A stretch of DNA of 35,963 bases from Flavobacterium sp. UBA6203 (lineage in GTDB: Bacteria > Bacteroidota > Bacteroidia > Flavobacteriales > Flavobacteriaceae), in assembly GCA_002421645.1 (NCBI GenBank), contig DIST01000058.1:1-35963 (forward strand), given 5' to 3'. The notes under the pieces were generated by a model. It was not told where the DNA came from. It made no database searches and was given only the letters and a program-made list of their open reading frames with translations. The translations under genes and the position numbers were made by a program. Every line of letters starts with the position of its first letter. Position 1 is the stretch's first letter. Below, in pieces: positions 23,152-30,886 of the stretch.

Positions 23152-24930
23152 ATGTTTGATATTGAAGTATTAAAGGAGATGAAACTCTCTGATTTGCAAG
23201 AGATTGCAAAAGTGGCTAAAATCAACAAATACCGCTCCTTAAAAAAAGACGATTTGGTATATATGATTTTAGATTTGCAAGCGGCAAAACCAGAAGTTAT
23301 TAAATCAGATTTAGCTCCTGAATCAACAGCTGAAAAGCCAAAAGAAAAAAGAGCAAGAATTGTTCCTAAAAAAGAAGTTAGCCAAGCGCCAAAAATCAAA
23401 AAAGATTTGTTTTCGAAACCTTTGAAAGATTTACCAGAAGAAATTATTCCGGTTACAACTGAAAAAGTTGAAGAAGAAATTAAAGTTACAGAAAATAGAG
23501 AGCTTGCTCCAAAACGTAATGAGAAGTTACCTCGTAAAGAGTTTAAAAATAAACAACCTTTACCAGAAACTAAAAATGAAGTAACTGCTTCAGAAGAAAA
23601 TGTAACTACCGAAGCTGTTGCAAGAGATACTACTCCAAAAGAAAAGACACAGCCTAAAAATCCAAATTACAAGGCCAATCAAAATAATCCCAACCATCCT
23701 GATTACAAAAAGAACGTTGCAACTGAAGCTACAAATGGTACTAATGGGAACGTTAATAAAAATCAAAACCAGCATCCAAACAAAAAGCAAAACTTCAGAG
23801 AACCTGATTATGAGTTCGACGGAATTATAGAAAGTGAAGGCGTTTTAGAAATGATGCCAGATGGTTACGGATTTTTACGTTCGTCAGATTACAACTATTT
23901 AGCTTCACCAGATGATATTTATTTGTCAACGTCTCAAATTCGTTTGTTCGGATTAAAAACAGGAGATACTGTAAAAGGAGTGGTGCGCCCTCCGAAAGAA
24001 GGTGAGAAATACTTCCCGTTGGTAAAAGTATTAAAAATCAATGGTCATGACCCACAAGTGGTGCGTGACAGAATTGCTTTTGATCATTTAACGCCAATTT
24101 TCCCAAAAGAGAAATTCAATTTAGCGGAACGCAGTAGCACAATTTCGACTCGTATTATCGATTTGTTTTCGCCAATTGGAAAAGGACAACGTGGTATGAT
24201 TGTAGCCCAACCAAAAACGGGTAAAACCATGTTGTTGAAAGATGTTGCAAATGCTATTGCAGCCAATCATCCAGAAGTTTATTTAATTGTTTTATTAATT
24301 GATGAACGTCCAGAAGAGGTAACCGATATGCAACGTAGCGTTCGTGGAGAAGTAATTGCTTCTACTTTCGATAGAGAACCACAAGAGCACGTTAAGATTG
24401 CCAATATTGTTTTAGAAAAAGCTAAACGTTTGGTAGAATGTGGTCACGATGTAGTGATTTTATTAGACTCGATTACGCGTTTAGCAAGAGCTTATAACAC
24501 AGTTCAACCTGCATCAGGAAAAGTATTGAGTGGTGGTGTTGATGCAAATGCATTACAAAAACCAAAACGTTTCTTTGGAGCAGCACGTAATGTAGAAAAC
24601 GGTGGTTCGTTAAGTATCATCGCAACTGCATTGACAGAAACCGGTTCTAAAATGGACGAAGTTATCTTCGAAGAATTCAAAGGAACAGGAAACATGGAAT
24701 TACAGTTGGACAGAAGAATTGCCAACAAACGTATTTTCCCTGCAATCGATTTGGTTTCTTCAAGTACGCGTCGCGACGATTTGTTATTAGACGAAAATAC
24801 CATTCAAAGAATGTGGATTATGCGCAAATACTTGGCCGATATGAACCCAGTAGAAGCTATGGATTTCATCCATGACCGTTTCAAGAAAACTAGAAACAAC
24901 GAAGAATTCTTAATTTCGATGAATGAGTAA
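23152..24930 (+). CDS. rho: Transcription termination factor Rho with disordered insertion
   Basis: The protein has 592 residues, longer than the 419 of E. coli Rho. The N-terminal helical Rho_N domain (residues 1-45, [17 protein letters not shown]) is followed by a Lys/Glu/Pro-rich and then Asn/Gln/Lys-rich low-complexity insertion of about 170 residues. Next come the RNA-binding cold-shock-like domain (from [20 protein letters not shown]) and the hexameric ATPase with Walker A AQPKTGKT (352-359) and [10 protein letters not shown]. Rho is the RNA helicase that ends transcription of untranslated RNA. The insertion corresponds in position to the intrinsically disordered region of Bacteroides Rho, which promotes condensates. 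It is monocistronic with a good terminator. Confidence 0.97.
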   Translation: MFDIEVLKEMKLSDLQEIAKVAKINKYRSLKKDDLVYMILDLQAAKPEVIKSDLAPESTAEKPKEKRARIVPKKEVSQAPKIKKDLFSKPLKDLPEEIIPVTTEKVEEEIKVTENRELAPKRNEKLPRKEFKNKQPLPETKNEVTASEENVTTEAVARDTTPKEKTQPKNPNYKANQNNPNHPDYKKNVATEATNGTNGNVNKNQNQHPNKKQNFREPDYEFDGIIESEGVLEMMPDGYGFLRSSDYNYLASPDDIYLSTSQIRLFGLKTGDTVKGVVRPPKEGEKYFPLVKVLKINGHDPQVVRDRIAFDHLTPIFPKEKFNLAERSSTISTRIIDLFSPIGKGQRGMIVAQPKTGKTMLLKDVANAIAANHPEVYLIVLLIDERPEEVTDMQRSVRGEVIASTFDREPQEHVKIANIVLEKAKRLVECGHDVVILLDSITRLARAYNTVQPASGKVLSGGVDANALQKPKRFFGAARNVENGGSLSIIATALTETGSKMDEVIFEEFKGTGNMELQLDRRIANKRIFPAIDLVSSSTRRDDLLLDENTIQRMWIMRKYLADMNPVEAMDFIHDRFKKTRNNEEFLISMNE

Positions 24931-24936
24931 AAATAG

Positions 24937-24965
24937 AAACTCCGATGAAAATCGGAGTTTTTTTT
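24937..24965. terminator. Terminator after rho
   Basis: AAACTCCGAT (24937-24946) pairs with ATCGGAGTTT (24951-24960) around GAAA, followed by T5 and more. The tail overlaps the end of the converging DUF1801 gene. Confidence 0.9.
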
Positions 24966-25356
24966 ATTTTAGCCTTTCTAAAATCCCTTTTCGTTTAACA
25001 ATATTCTTGTAGTCCCATTGAATTTCTTTTGCTTTTTGAAGCCAAATTTCTAAATCAGTACTATCAATTTCATTAATGGAATTATAAAAAATTGAAGCAT
25101 CTTGAAATTTACCTCCTAAAACATTCAGTTTAGTTTCTTCAAAAGATTTTCCGCTCCAAAACATTAGTCTAATACCTTTCTTTTGTCTGCTATAACCTAC
25201 AATAGGATTTTCATCTATAAACCAAACCGGATGTGCGTGCCAAATTTTGTTTTCAGCCTCGGGTAAATGTAAATCGATTTGTTTTGCTAATTCATTACAT
25301 ATCAATTGAAATTCAGTTAATTGAGAATTATTGTAAGCTAGCACATCTAAATTCAT
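24964..25356 (-). CDS. DUF1801 domain protein
   Basis: The 130-residue protein is soluble. The segment AENKIWHAHPVWFIDENPIV followed by GYSRQKKGIRLMFWSGKSF is characteristic of DUF1801 (YdhG-like fold, related to YjbR/CyaY proteins). No enzyme activity is known for the family, which often sits near stress-response genes. It is monocistronic, ending against the rho terminator. Its start lies 31 nt before the hairpin that ends tpiA. Family assignment is fair; function unknown. Confidence 0.78.
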   Translation of the reverse strand: MNLDVLAYNNSQLTEFQLICNELAKQIDLHLPEAENKIWHAHPVWFIDENPIVGYSRQKKGIRLMFWSGKSFEETKLNVLGGKFQDASIFYNSINEIDSTDLEIWLQKAKEIQWDYKNIVKRKGILERLK

Positions 25357-25386
25357 GAGAATATTGTTTCAATCAAATTTAATAAA

Positions 25387-25410
25387 AAACTCCGAGAAGT
25401 ATCGGAGTTT
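25387..25410 (-). terminator. Intrinsic terminator after tpiA
   Basis: AAACTCCGA (25387-25395) pairs with TCGGAGTTT (25402-25410) around a 6-nt loop. On the minus strand a T run follows. Confidence 0.8.
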
Positions 25411-25444
25411 AATTATAGTTTTATTTAAAAAAACACATTTAAAA

Positions 25445-25466
25445 AATCTGTGTCATCTGTGTTTTA
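25445..25466. repeat. ATCTGTGTCATCTGTG phrase repeat
   Basis: ATCTGTGTC and ATCTGTGTT stand in tandem between the tpiA stop and its terminator. They resemble the TCTGCG words at 19118-19152. Confidence 0.45.
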
Positions 25467-25474
25467 AAAAAAAA

Positions 25475-26224
25475 TTAAAACCCATTCACAATCGCTAAAA
25501 AGTCATCTGCTTTTAAAGCGGCGCCACCAATTAATCCACCATCAACATCAGGTTTTGAAAAGATTTCTTTAGCGTTGTCTGGTTTTACGCTTCCTCCATA
25601 TAAAATAGTTAAGTTGTCTGCAATGTCAAAGCCGTATACTTTTTCAACTAAAGTTCGGATGAATTTATGCATTTCTTGCGCTTGTTCAGGAGAAGCGGTT
25701 TCACCAGTTCCAATAGCCCAAACAGGTTCGTAAGCCAATACAATATTTGCCCAATCTTTCTTCTCTAAATGAAACAATCCATCACGAAGTTGATTTTCAA
25801 CAATATTGAAATGATTGTTAGCCTGGCGGTCTTTCAATTCTTCACCAAAACAGAAAATAACTCGCATTTCGTGTTTTAAAGCCGTATCGACTTTGCTAGC
25901 TAATAAAGCATCACTTTCATGAAAATAAGCACGTCTTTCACTGTGACCAAGGATTACAGTTGTTACTCCGATATCAGTTAACATAGAAGCTGCAATTTCG
26001 CCTGTAAAAGCACCACCTTCTGCTTGGTGCATGTTCTGAGCAGCTACCGTAATTCCTTTTCCATTCGTAATCTCAACTGCTTTTGATAGGTTGACAAACG
26101 TTGGAGCTACAATAATTTCAGTAGTTGTATTTGTTTTTTTTGCGATAATCTCTTCTAATAATGCAACGGTTTCTTTTTGTGTTTTGTGCATTTTCCAGTT
26201 TCCGGCAACGATATTTTTTCTCAT
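25475..26224 (-). CDS. tpiA: Triosephosphate isomerase
   Basis: The 249-residue length is typical. GNWKMHKT carries the substrate-binding Asn and Lys, ILGHSERR holds the catalytic His, and VLAYEPVWAIGTG holds the catalytic Glu and flexible loop. The phosphate-binding ILYGGSVKPDN and GGLIGGAALK are also intact. It interconverts dihydroxyacetone phosphate and glyceraldehyde 3-phosphate in glycolysis and gluconeogenesis. It follows a TlpA-like lipoprotein gene by 110 nt with its own -7 box, so it can be transcribed separately from the redox genes upstream. Confidence 0.98.
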   Translation of the reverse strand: MRKNIVAGNWKMHKTQKETVALLEEIIAKKTNTTTEIIVAPTFVNLSKAVEITNGKGITVAAQNMHQAEGGAFTGEIAASMLTDIGVTTVILGHSERRAYFHESDALLASKVDTALKHEMRVIFCFGEELKDRQANNHFNIVENQLRDGLFHLEKKDWANIVLAYEPVWAIGTGETASPEQAQEMHKFIRTLVEKVYGFDIADNLTILYGGSVKPDNAKEIFSKPDVDGGLIGGAALKADDFLAIVNGF

Positions 26225-26247
26225 TGAAATTTCATTTTTAATAATTT

Positions 26248-26278
26248 CAAAAGTACTAATTTGTTTGTTTAATTAGTA
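26248..26278 (-). promoter_or_regulatory. tpiA promoter with adjacent inverted repeat
   Basis: TACTTTTG on the minus strand (26255-26248) fits the -7 element and lies 23 nt before the tpiA ATG. The inverted repeat TACTAATT (26254-26261) / AATTAGTA (26271-26278) overlaps its upstream edge and could be an operator. Confidence 0.45.
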
Positions 26279-26307
26279 TTTTTTGGTCACCTCATTTTAA
26301 TAAATTT

Positions 26308-26326
26308 ACGCAAAGGTTTGCGAAGA
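26308..26326. repeat. CGCAAAGG/TTTGCGAAG word
   Basis: A short relative of the CGCAAAG tract at 18901-18950, sitting just after the stop of the TlpA-like gene. Confidence 0.4.
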
Positions 26327-26334
26327 TTAGACTA

Positions 26335-26835
26335 TTATTTAACCTTGTTTAATACCTCTTTTATTTTGTCAAAATCTTTTTCTATAGCTCTGTATAAAAC
26401 AATTTTACCGGTTTTGTCTACTATTAAGTATCTTGGAATCCAATCTACATCTAATGATTTTCCAAATGTTCCTTTCATGTTATCACCAATGAAATAATTC
26501 TCACCTTCCACTTCATGTTTTTCGATTCCTTGAATCCATTTTTCAAATGTTTTGTCAAAGGATAAGTTTACAAAAACAACATCTTTACCATAGGTTTGGT
26601 TTAATTTTTTTACTTCTGGCATTGCTTTGATACAATCCGAACACCATGAAGCCCAAATTTCTATAAATATGGTCTTTCCTTCATGTTTTTTTACTACTTC
26701 TTGAAAAGTAATTGGCTGATCATTTGTTGTTTTTAAAACATAATCAAGACTTTCTTTTTTAAAAGTAGTTTCTTCTTTTTGTGCACATCCTAAAGTGCTG
26801 ATTAGCATCGTTACTAAAACAAATATTTTTTTCAT
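26335..26835 (-). CDS. TlpA-like thioredoxin-fold lipoprotein
   Basis: The protein has 166 residues. The signal peptide ends in lipobox STLGC with C17 lipidated. The thioredoxin fold has the active site WASWCSDC (C65, C68) after a strand IFIEI, and the cis-proline region DWIPRYLIVDKTG. It is therefore a membrane-anchored periplasmic dithiol oxidoreductase of the TlpA/ResA type, probably a disulfide reductase. It begins 3 nt after the stop of the BT_3928-family gene, so the two are translationally linked. It could receive electrons from that membrane protein; this is inference. Confidence 0.88.
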   Translation of the reverse strand: MKKIFVLVTMLISTLGCAQKEETTFKKESLDYVLKTTNDQPITFQEVVKKHEGKTIFIEIWASWCSDCIKAMPEVKKLNQTYGKDVVFVNLSFDKTFEKWIQGIEKHEVEGENYFIGDNMKGTFGKSLDVDWIPRYLIVDKTGKIVLYRAIEKDFDKIKEVLNKVK

Positions 26836-26838
26836 AGC

Positions 26839-27912
26839 TTATTTTTTTAATTCCGAATAAGGCTTTTTAATTATTTTTTTGAATTCATTACTATTGAATT
26901 TATTTTCATTGATGCCGTAATAGTATTTGAATTCGTTACCATTCCATAAATATTTCACCCCTGGTGTGTCTTTTCCTGAACCTAATTCGGTCCAAAACGG
27001 AATTACATCAATCATTTTGTAAGGGAATTTCGTTCCTGCGAATTCAAAAAAGGTTGGAATTTTCTCTGGTTCTTCATTCATGAAAATCACATAAATAGGA
27101 GGGAAGTTCTTATCTTTTTTACGCATTTCGTTCAATTCTTTTGCGGTATCCATACAATGGTCGCAACCTGGAACAAAGTAGCACAGAATTTTTTTATCGG
27201 TATCAATGCCTGTGAAATATTTCTCGTAACCCGATTTTACTTTTTTAGGAGCGTCTTCGGCTTTCTTTTCTTCTGCTTTTTTAATAGTATCCTTAGTGAT
27301 TTCTGCTTTTGGTTCTTCAATAGTTAATAAACCACTAGAATCAACTACAACTCCTAAATTGTCTTGAATTTCAGAAGTTGGTTCATCCATAACTTCTGCA
27401 ACTGGTCGAATAGGTGCTACCATAAAAAGCGCTAAAATACAGCCTAAAACAACCGATTTCAACAACCAAAAATTCGATTTTCCATCAGCAGGTAGTATTT
27501 TGAATAACCAAATTAACAATCCAATAGCAATAATATTTTTGATAATCGCCTCAACAGGTGTCATTGGAAGTAATTCTCCAAAACAACCACAATTTCCTGC
27601 ATTTCCACTAACAAAAGTTGTGTAGCTTAAGTGAATAACAAAAACCGATAACAATAATATTGTAGCTGGAATCGTGATTTTTTTCAAGTAATCTTTTAAT
27701 AAAATTGCAATCCCTAATGCGAATTCAATTCCGATTAAAATTCTTGAGAAATAAGGCGCAAAACCTTCCGAAAATCCTAATGGATACAATTGTTTTACTT
27801 CAAAAGTGGAAATCGCAAAATAAGGCGATGGATATAATTTGGCAATAGCCGAAACAATAAATAAGGCAGAAATAATTAGGCGTAAAATCCAACTTAAGTT
27901 TTCTTTTTTCAT
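26839..27912 (-). CDS. BT_3928-family protein: DoxX/MauE-like membrane domain plus thioredoxin-like domain
   Basis: The protein has 357 residues from the ATG at 27912. The longer frame adds twelve residues with no support. Residues 1-170 hold about five membrane helices of the DoxX/MauE type with a paired-cysteine loop GNCGCFGE (C108, C110). A Lys/Glu/Ala-rich linker (about 190-240) leads to a C-terminal thioredoxin-like domain with CYFVPGCDHC, a CxxC pair. MauE relatives participate in periplasmic disulfide chemistry. The gene is followed at once by a TlpA-like lipoprotein, and the pair lies between DUF1599 and tpiA, a layout typical of Bacteroidota. Domain order is clear; the redox role is inferred. 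Confidence 0.85.
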   Translation of the reverse strand: MKKENLSWILRLIISALFIVSAIAKLYPSPYFAISTFEVKQLYPLGFSEGFAPYFSRILIGIEFALGIAILLKDYLKKITIPATILLLSVFVIHLSYTTFVSGNAGNCGCFGELLPMTPVEAIIKNIIAIGLLIWLFKILPADGKSNFWLLKSVVLGCILALFMVAPIRPVAEVMDEPTSEIQDNLGVVVDSSGLLTIEEPKAEITKDTIKKAEEKKAEDAPKKVKSGYEKYFTGIDTDKKILCYFVPGCDHCMDTAKELNEMRKKDKNFPPIYVIFMNEEPEKIPTFFEFAGTKFPYKMIDVIPFWTELGSGKDTPGVKYLWNGNEFKYYYGINENKFNSNEFKKIIKKPYSELKK

Positions 27913-27972
27913 GCTTTTTTTGATTTTTGATAAAAATACAATTTCCAAAAAAGGTAATGTGTTAACGACTTG

Positions 27973-28512
27973 TTATTTATTTTCCATTAAAATCAAAGCG
28001 AAAACCGAATAGTTAATCATGTCTTGGTAGTTCGCGTCAATTCCTTCCGAAACTAAAGTTTTTCCTTTGTTGTCTTCAATTTGCTTCACGCGAAGTAACT
28101 TTTGAATGATTAAATCGGTTAACGAACTGATTCGCATATCGCGCCAAGCTTCGCCATAATCGTGGTTTTTATTTTCCATTAAAGCTTTGGTTTCCGCAAT
28201 TTTTTCATCGTATAAGCGCACCGCTTCATCTGCTGACATATCAGGTTGGTTGGCAACTCCTTTTTCCATTTGAATCAAAGCCATTGCGCAATAATTGATA
28301 ATTCCGATGAATTCTGATGCTTCCCCTTCATCCACTTTACGCACTTCGTTTTCTTGTAAACTACGAATTCGTTGCGCTTTAATAAAAATTTGATCGGTTA
28401 AAGAAGGCAAACGTAAAACACGCCAAGCAGTTCCGTAATCATGTGCTTTTTTTGAAAATAAATCGCGACAAACCGCTATAACTTTATCATATTGTTGAGA
28501 AGTATTCGACAT
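27973..28512 (-). CDS. Tandem DUF1599 (Nmad1-like) protein
   Basis: The protein has 179 residues from the ATG at 28512 (MSNTSQQYDKV). The longer frame from 28584 runs through the divergent promoter region. It consists of two copies of one helical unit: KKAHDYGTAWRVLRLPSLTD in the first half and NKNHDYGEAWRDMRISSLTD in the second, each followed by a Lys/Arg-rich helix and an IGIINY or QDMINY helix. DUF1599 is also called nucleotide modification associated domain 1, with no proven activity. It precedes the BT_3928-type gene by 60 nt and is divergent from folP. Confidence 0.85.
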   Translation of the reverse strand: MSNTSQQYDKVIAVCRDLFSKKAHDYGTAWRVLRLPSLTDQIFIKAQRIRSLQENEVRKVDEGEASEFIGIINYCAMALIQMEKGVANQPDMSADEAVRLYDEKIAETKALMENKNHDYGEAWRDMRISSLTDLIIQKLLRVKQIEDNKGKTLVSEGIDANYQDMINYSVFALILMENK

Positions 28513-28521
28513 TATTTGCTT

Positions 28522-28549
28522 TATATTTGTGTGAGAATTTTCAAAAGTA
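28522..28549. promoter_or_regulatory. Divergent -7 boxes of folP and the DUF1599 gene
   Basis: TATATTTG on the plus strand (28522-28529) may drive folP with a long leader of about 105 nt. TACTTTTG on the minus strand (28549-28542) lies 29 nt before the DUF1599 ATG. Upstream TTG elements are poorly spaced for both (24 nt for folP). Confidence 0.4.
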
Positions 28550-28603
28550 AAAAAATAAGAACAAAGAATACAGTTTCTGAACAAAGATTTTGATGTTTTT
28601 TAT

Positions 28604-28637
28604 TCTCTGAACACTTAAAACTGAACACTGAACACTT
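28604..28637 (+). repeat. CTGAACACT tandem words before folP
   Basis: CTGAACACT occurs three times in 34 nt directly before the folP ATG. The 11-mer AACTGAACACT (28619-28629) is shared with two other spacers in the window. Confidence 0.65.
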
Positions 28638-29456
28638 ATGATTAATTGCAACGGAAATTTAATCGATTTATCAACTCCAAAAGTAATGGGGATTTTGAAT
28701 GTGACGCCCAATTCGTTTTACGATGGCGGTAAGCACAAAGAAATCAATTCGATTATTCATCAAGTAGATAAAATGCTGTCGGAAGGTGCTGATTTTATTG
28801 ATATTGGAGCTTATTCGAGTAAACCAAGTGCCGAATTTGTTTCCGAAGAGGAAGAAATCAAACGTTTGGTTTCGATTGTGAAATCATTAGTAGAAACGTT
28901 TCCTAATATTATTTTATCGGTAGATACATTTCGAGCTCAAGTTGCGAAAGCTTCAGTAGAAAATGGGGTTGCGATGGTAAATGACATTGCAGCAGGTTCG
29001 TTAGATGATAAAATGTTGGAAACCGTTGCCGAATTGAAAGCGCCATATATAATGATGCACATGCGAGGCAATCCGCAAACGATGCAAAGTCTAACCGATT
29101 ACAACGACATTGTAAAAGAAATGATTTTCTATTTTTCAGAGCGAATTCAAAAGGCGAGAAGCTTCGGAATTTCGGATATTGTAATTGATCCTGGATTTGG
29201 TTTTGCCAAAACATTGGAACAGAATTACGAAGTATTGCATAAAATGGAGTTGTTCGAAATGCTAGAATTACCAATATTAGTTGGAGTTTCTCGAAAATCA
29301 ATGATTTATAAAGTATTAGAAAGTTCGCCCCAAGAAGCCTTGAACGGAACTTCGGTGTTGAATACAATCGCGTTGCAAAAAGGAGCAAAAATTCTTCGAG
29401 TGCACGATGTAAAAGAAGCGGTGGAATGTATAAAATTAGTCAGTAAATTAAAATAA
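28638..29456 (+). CDS. folP: Dihydropteroate synthase
   Basis: The protein has 272 residues. GILNVTPNSFYDGG is the N-terminal pterin-binding loop, DIGAYSSKPSAE the second signature, IDPGFGFAKT the third, and VGVSRKSM carries the phosphate-binding Arg/Lys. It condenses p-aminobenzoate with hydroxymethyl-dihydropterin diphosphate in folate synthesis and is the sulfonamide target. DIGAYSSKP differs from the common DIGGESTRP form; I recall this form in Bacteroidota. A lipoprotein gene starts 3 nt after its stop, so they share a transcript. Confidence 0.96.
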   Translation: MINCNGNLIDLSTPKVMGILNVTPNSFYDGGKHKEINSIIHQVDKMLSEGADFIDIGAYSSKPSAEFVSEEEEIKRLVSIVKSLVETFPNIILSVDTFRAQVAKASVENGVAMVNDIAAGSLDDKMLETVAELKAPYIMMHMRGNPQTMQSLTDYNDIVKEMIFYFSERIQKARSFGISDIVIDPGFGFAKTLEQNYEVLHKMELFEMLELPILVGVSRKSMIYKVLESSPQEALNGTSVLNTIALQKGAKILRVHDVKEAVECIKLVSKLK

Positions 29457-29459
29457 AGA

Positions 29460-30197
29460 ATGAAGAAATTAGTTGCTATTGTTGCCTTGATGGGGTTGTT
29501 TTCTTGTAATAACGAAGAAGTATTGTTGCCTCAAGAAAATGTTTCGGTTCTAAAAGAAATGACCGATCATTCTCCTATTTATATGTTTTTTAAAACGGAA
29601 GAAAATCCAGATGATAAAGAGAAATTAGATACCATTATAGAAGTGAATCGCAAAAATTCTATTGCATCAACGAATTGGGTTTTTAATATCGACAAACGTT
29701 TGCCTTTGAAATTAGTCATTCCTGAAGTGATGAATTTACAAGACAAAAAGAAACGCAGTTCACATTCAAAAGAAGGAACCATGAACGTTTTTACGTATTC
29801 GGATAGTGTAGCTAAGAATTTGGCTTTTTTCCCTTTTACAGATGTGGAGTTTAAATACGGTAAACATTTTTCTAAGTTTTTCATTAAAAAACACGCCGAA
29901 CATTATAGAAATTACCACAATTTCACTGTGAATTTCAATAAAGACAACAAAATTACGGTTGATGGAAACGATGTTTCTAGAGAAGAATTTATCACTTTCA
30001 TTAAAGATTTTACTGAGTTTACAAATGATGGAAAAATCACGATGCTACATTTGAATTTTGATAATCGCTTAACGTATGACCAATACATTCAAAATAAAAT
30101 TTTGGCTTGGAAAGCAACAAATAACGAAATTCAATTATCTTCATTTGAGTTCGTTTACGATGAAAAGAAATTGCCAGAATGTGGATGTAAGCTGTGA
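29460..30197 (+). CDS. Hypothetical lipoprotein cotranscribed with folP
   Basis: The protein has 245 residues. The signal KKLVAIVALMGLFSC ends in a lipobox with Cys followed by NNEE. The mature part is not recognised. A segment VDGNDVSREEFITFIKDFTE followed by MLHLNFDNRLTYDQYIQNKI has the strand-helix-strand-helix look of the periplasmic domain of ExbD-like proteins, but there is no sequence motif to prove this. The C-terminus has CGC. It begins 3 nt after folP. A GAGTTGGGAGTT-type repeat tract starts within its stop codon. Confidence 0.65.
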   Translation: MKKLVAIVALMGLFSCNNEEVLLPQENVSVLKEMTDHSPIYMFFKTEENPDDKEKLDTIIEVNRKNSIASTNWVFNIDKRLPLKLVIPEVMNLQDKKKRSSHSKEGTMNVFTYSDSVAKNLAFFPFTDVEFKYGKHFSKFFIKKHAEHYRNYHNFTVNFNKDNKITVDGNDVSREEFITFIKDFTEFTNDGKITMLHLNFDNRLTYDQYIQNKILAWKATNNEIQLSSFEFVYDEKKLPECGCKL

Positions 30198-30265
30198 GTT
30201 AGGAGTTGGGAGTTTTGAGTAAGTAGTTTTGAGTAGGGATATGGGAGTAAGGAGTTTGGAGAATA
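30196..30265 (+). repeat. GAGTTNGGAGTT tract 1
   Basis: Degenerate GAGTT(A/G)GGAGTT words with a period of about 7-10 nt begin at the stop codon of the preceding lipoprotein gene. The 12-mer GAGTTGGGAGTT (30203-30214) recurs in inverse orientation at 30867-30878. Confidence 0.65.
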
Positions 30266-30286
30266 CAACTTAAAAATTTAATAGTT

Positions 30287-30757
30287 ATGAAGATTAAATA
30301 CGTAATTATAATTCTTATACTTTTTCTAGGTTTTTTTGTCAATGGTCAAAATAGAAGTGTTTCTGGCAAAGTGATTTCTGAAGATTTAGAACCGCTAGCA
30401 GGTGTGCAAATTAGAAATTCTGATAATGAACTTGTTGGAGAAACTGATTTTGATGGTCAATTCAAAATTCTCATTTCTCAAAAAAATGATAGTTTATTGT
30501 TTCTCTACACTGGTATGGAGATTACTGACATAAAGTTGAAGGAAGGTTGTGAAAATGTAGAAGTTATCATGATGTATTATGTAATTTATGATTTTATTTC
30601 GTCAAAAAAAATCGACAGACTACGAAAGAAAAGATTTAAAAAGTTGAATGAAAAACATTTACTTGCAACGGACAAGGGGATTTTTCAGAATAAACATAGC
30701 TGTTATGTTAGAAGTTTTAAACCACTTCAACCAGATATAGATAGAAAAGGGAAGTAG
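30287..30757 (+). CDS. Secreted CarboxypepD_reg-like domain protein
   Basis: The protein has 156 residues. The N-terminal signal (KYVIIILILFLGFFVNGQ) is likely cleaved near GQ. Residues 22-90 have the beta-sandwich pattern of the carboxypeptidase regulatory-like domain common in Bacteroidota: VSGKVISEDLEPLAGVQIRN, then ETDFDGQFKI and LLFLYTGME. In larger proteins this domain sits at the N-terminus of TonB-dependent receptors; here it stands alone. The remaining 65 residues are basic (KKIDRLRKKRFKKLNEKH) and unrecognised. The gene is bracketed by two GAGTTGGGAGTT tracts in opposite orientation. Function unknown. Confidence 0.75.
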   Translation: MKIKYVIIILILFLGFFVNGQNRSVSGKVISEDLEPLAGVQIRNSDNELVGETDFDGQFKILISQKNDSLLFLYTGMEITDIKLKEGCENVEVIMMYYVIYDFISSKKIDRLRKKRFKKLNEKHLLATDKGIFQNKHSCYVRSFKPLQPDIDRKGK

Positions 30758-30856
30758 TTTAAAAAATAATTAGTATTTAATAAATCAGTTTATCTCTCAG
30801 TTTTTACTATACATTCTCATTCAGAAGAACATTTTTTTTTGGCAAAACTAATCAAT

Positions 30857-30886
30857 AGCAATTCCTAACTCCCAACTCGTAACTCG
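30857..30886 (-). repeat. GAGTTNGGAGTT tract 2
   Basis: On the minus strand it reads GCGAGTTACGAGTTGGGAGT and onward, directly after the rlmH stop codon. It is the inverse of tract 1. Confidence 0.65.

Noticed and set aside
28909..29388. 159-codon frame opposite folP
   Set aside because: It lies entirely inside folP, whose four signatures are intact; no promoter or homology supports the antisense frame.
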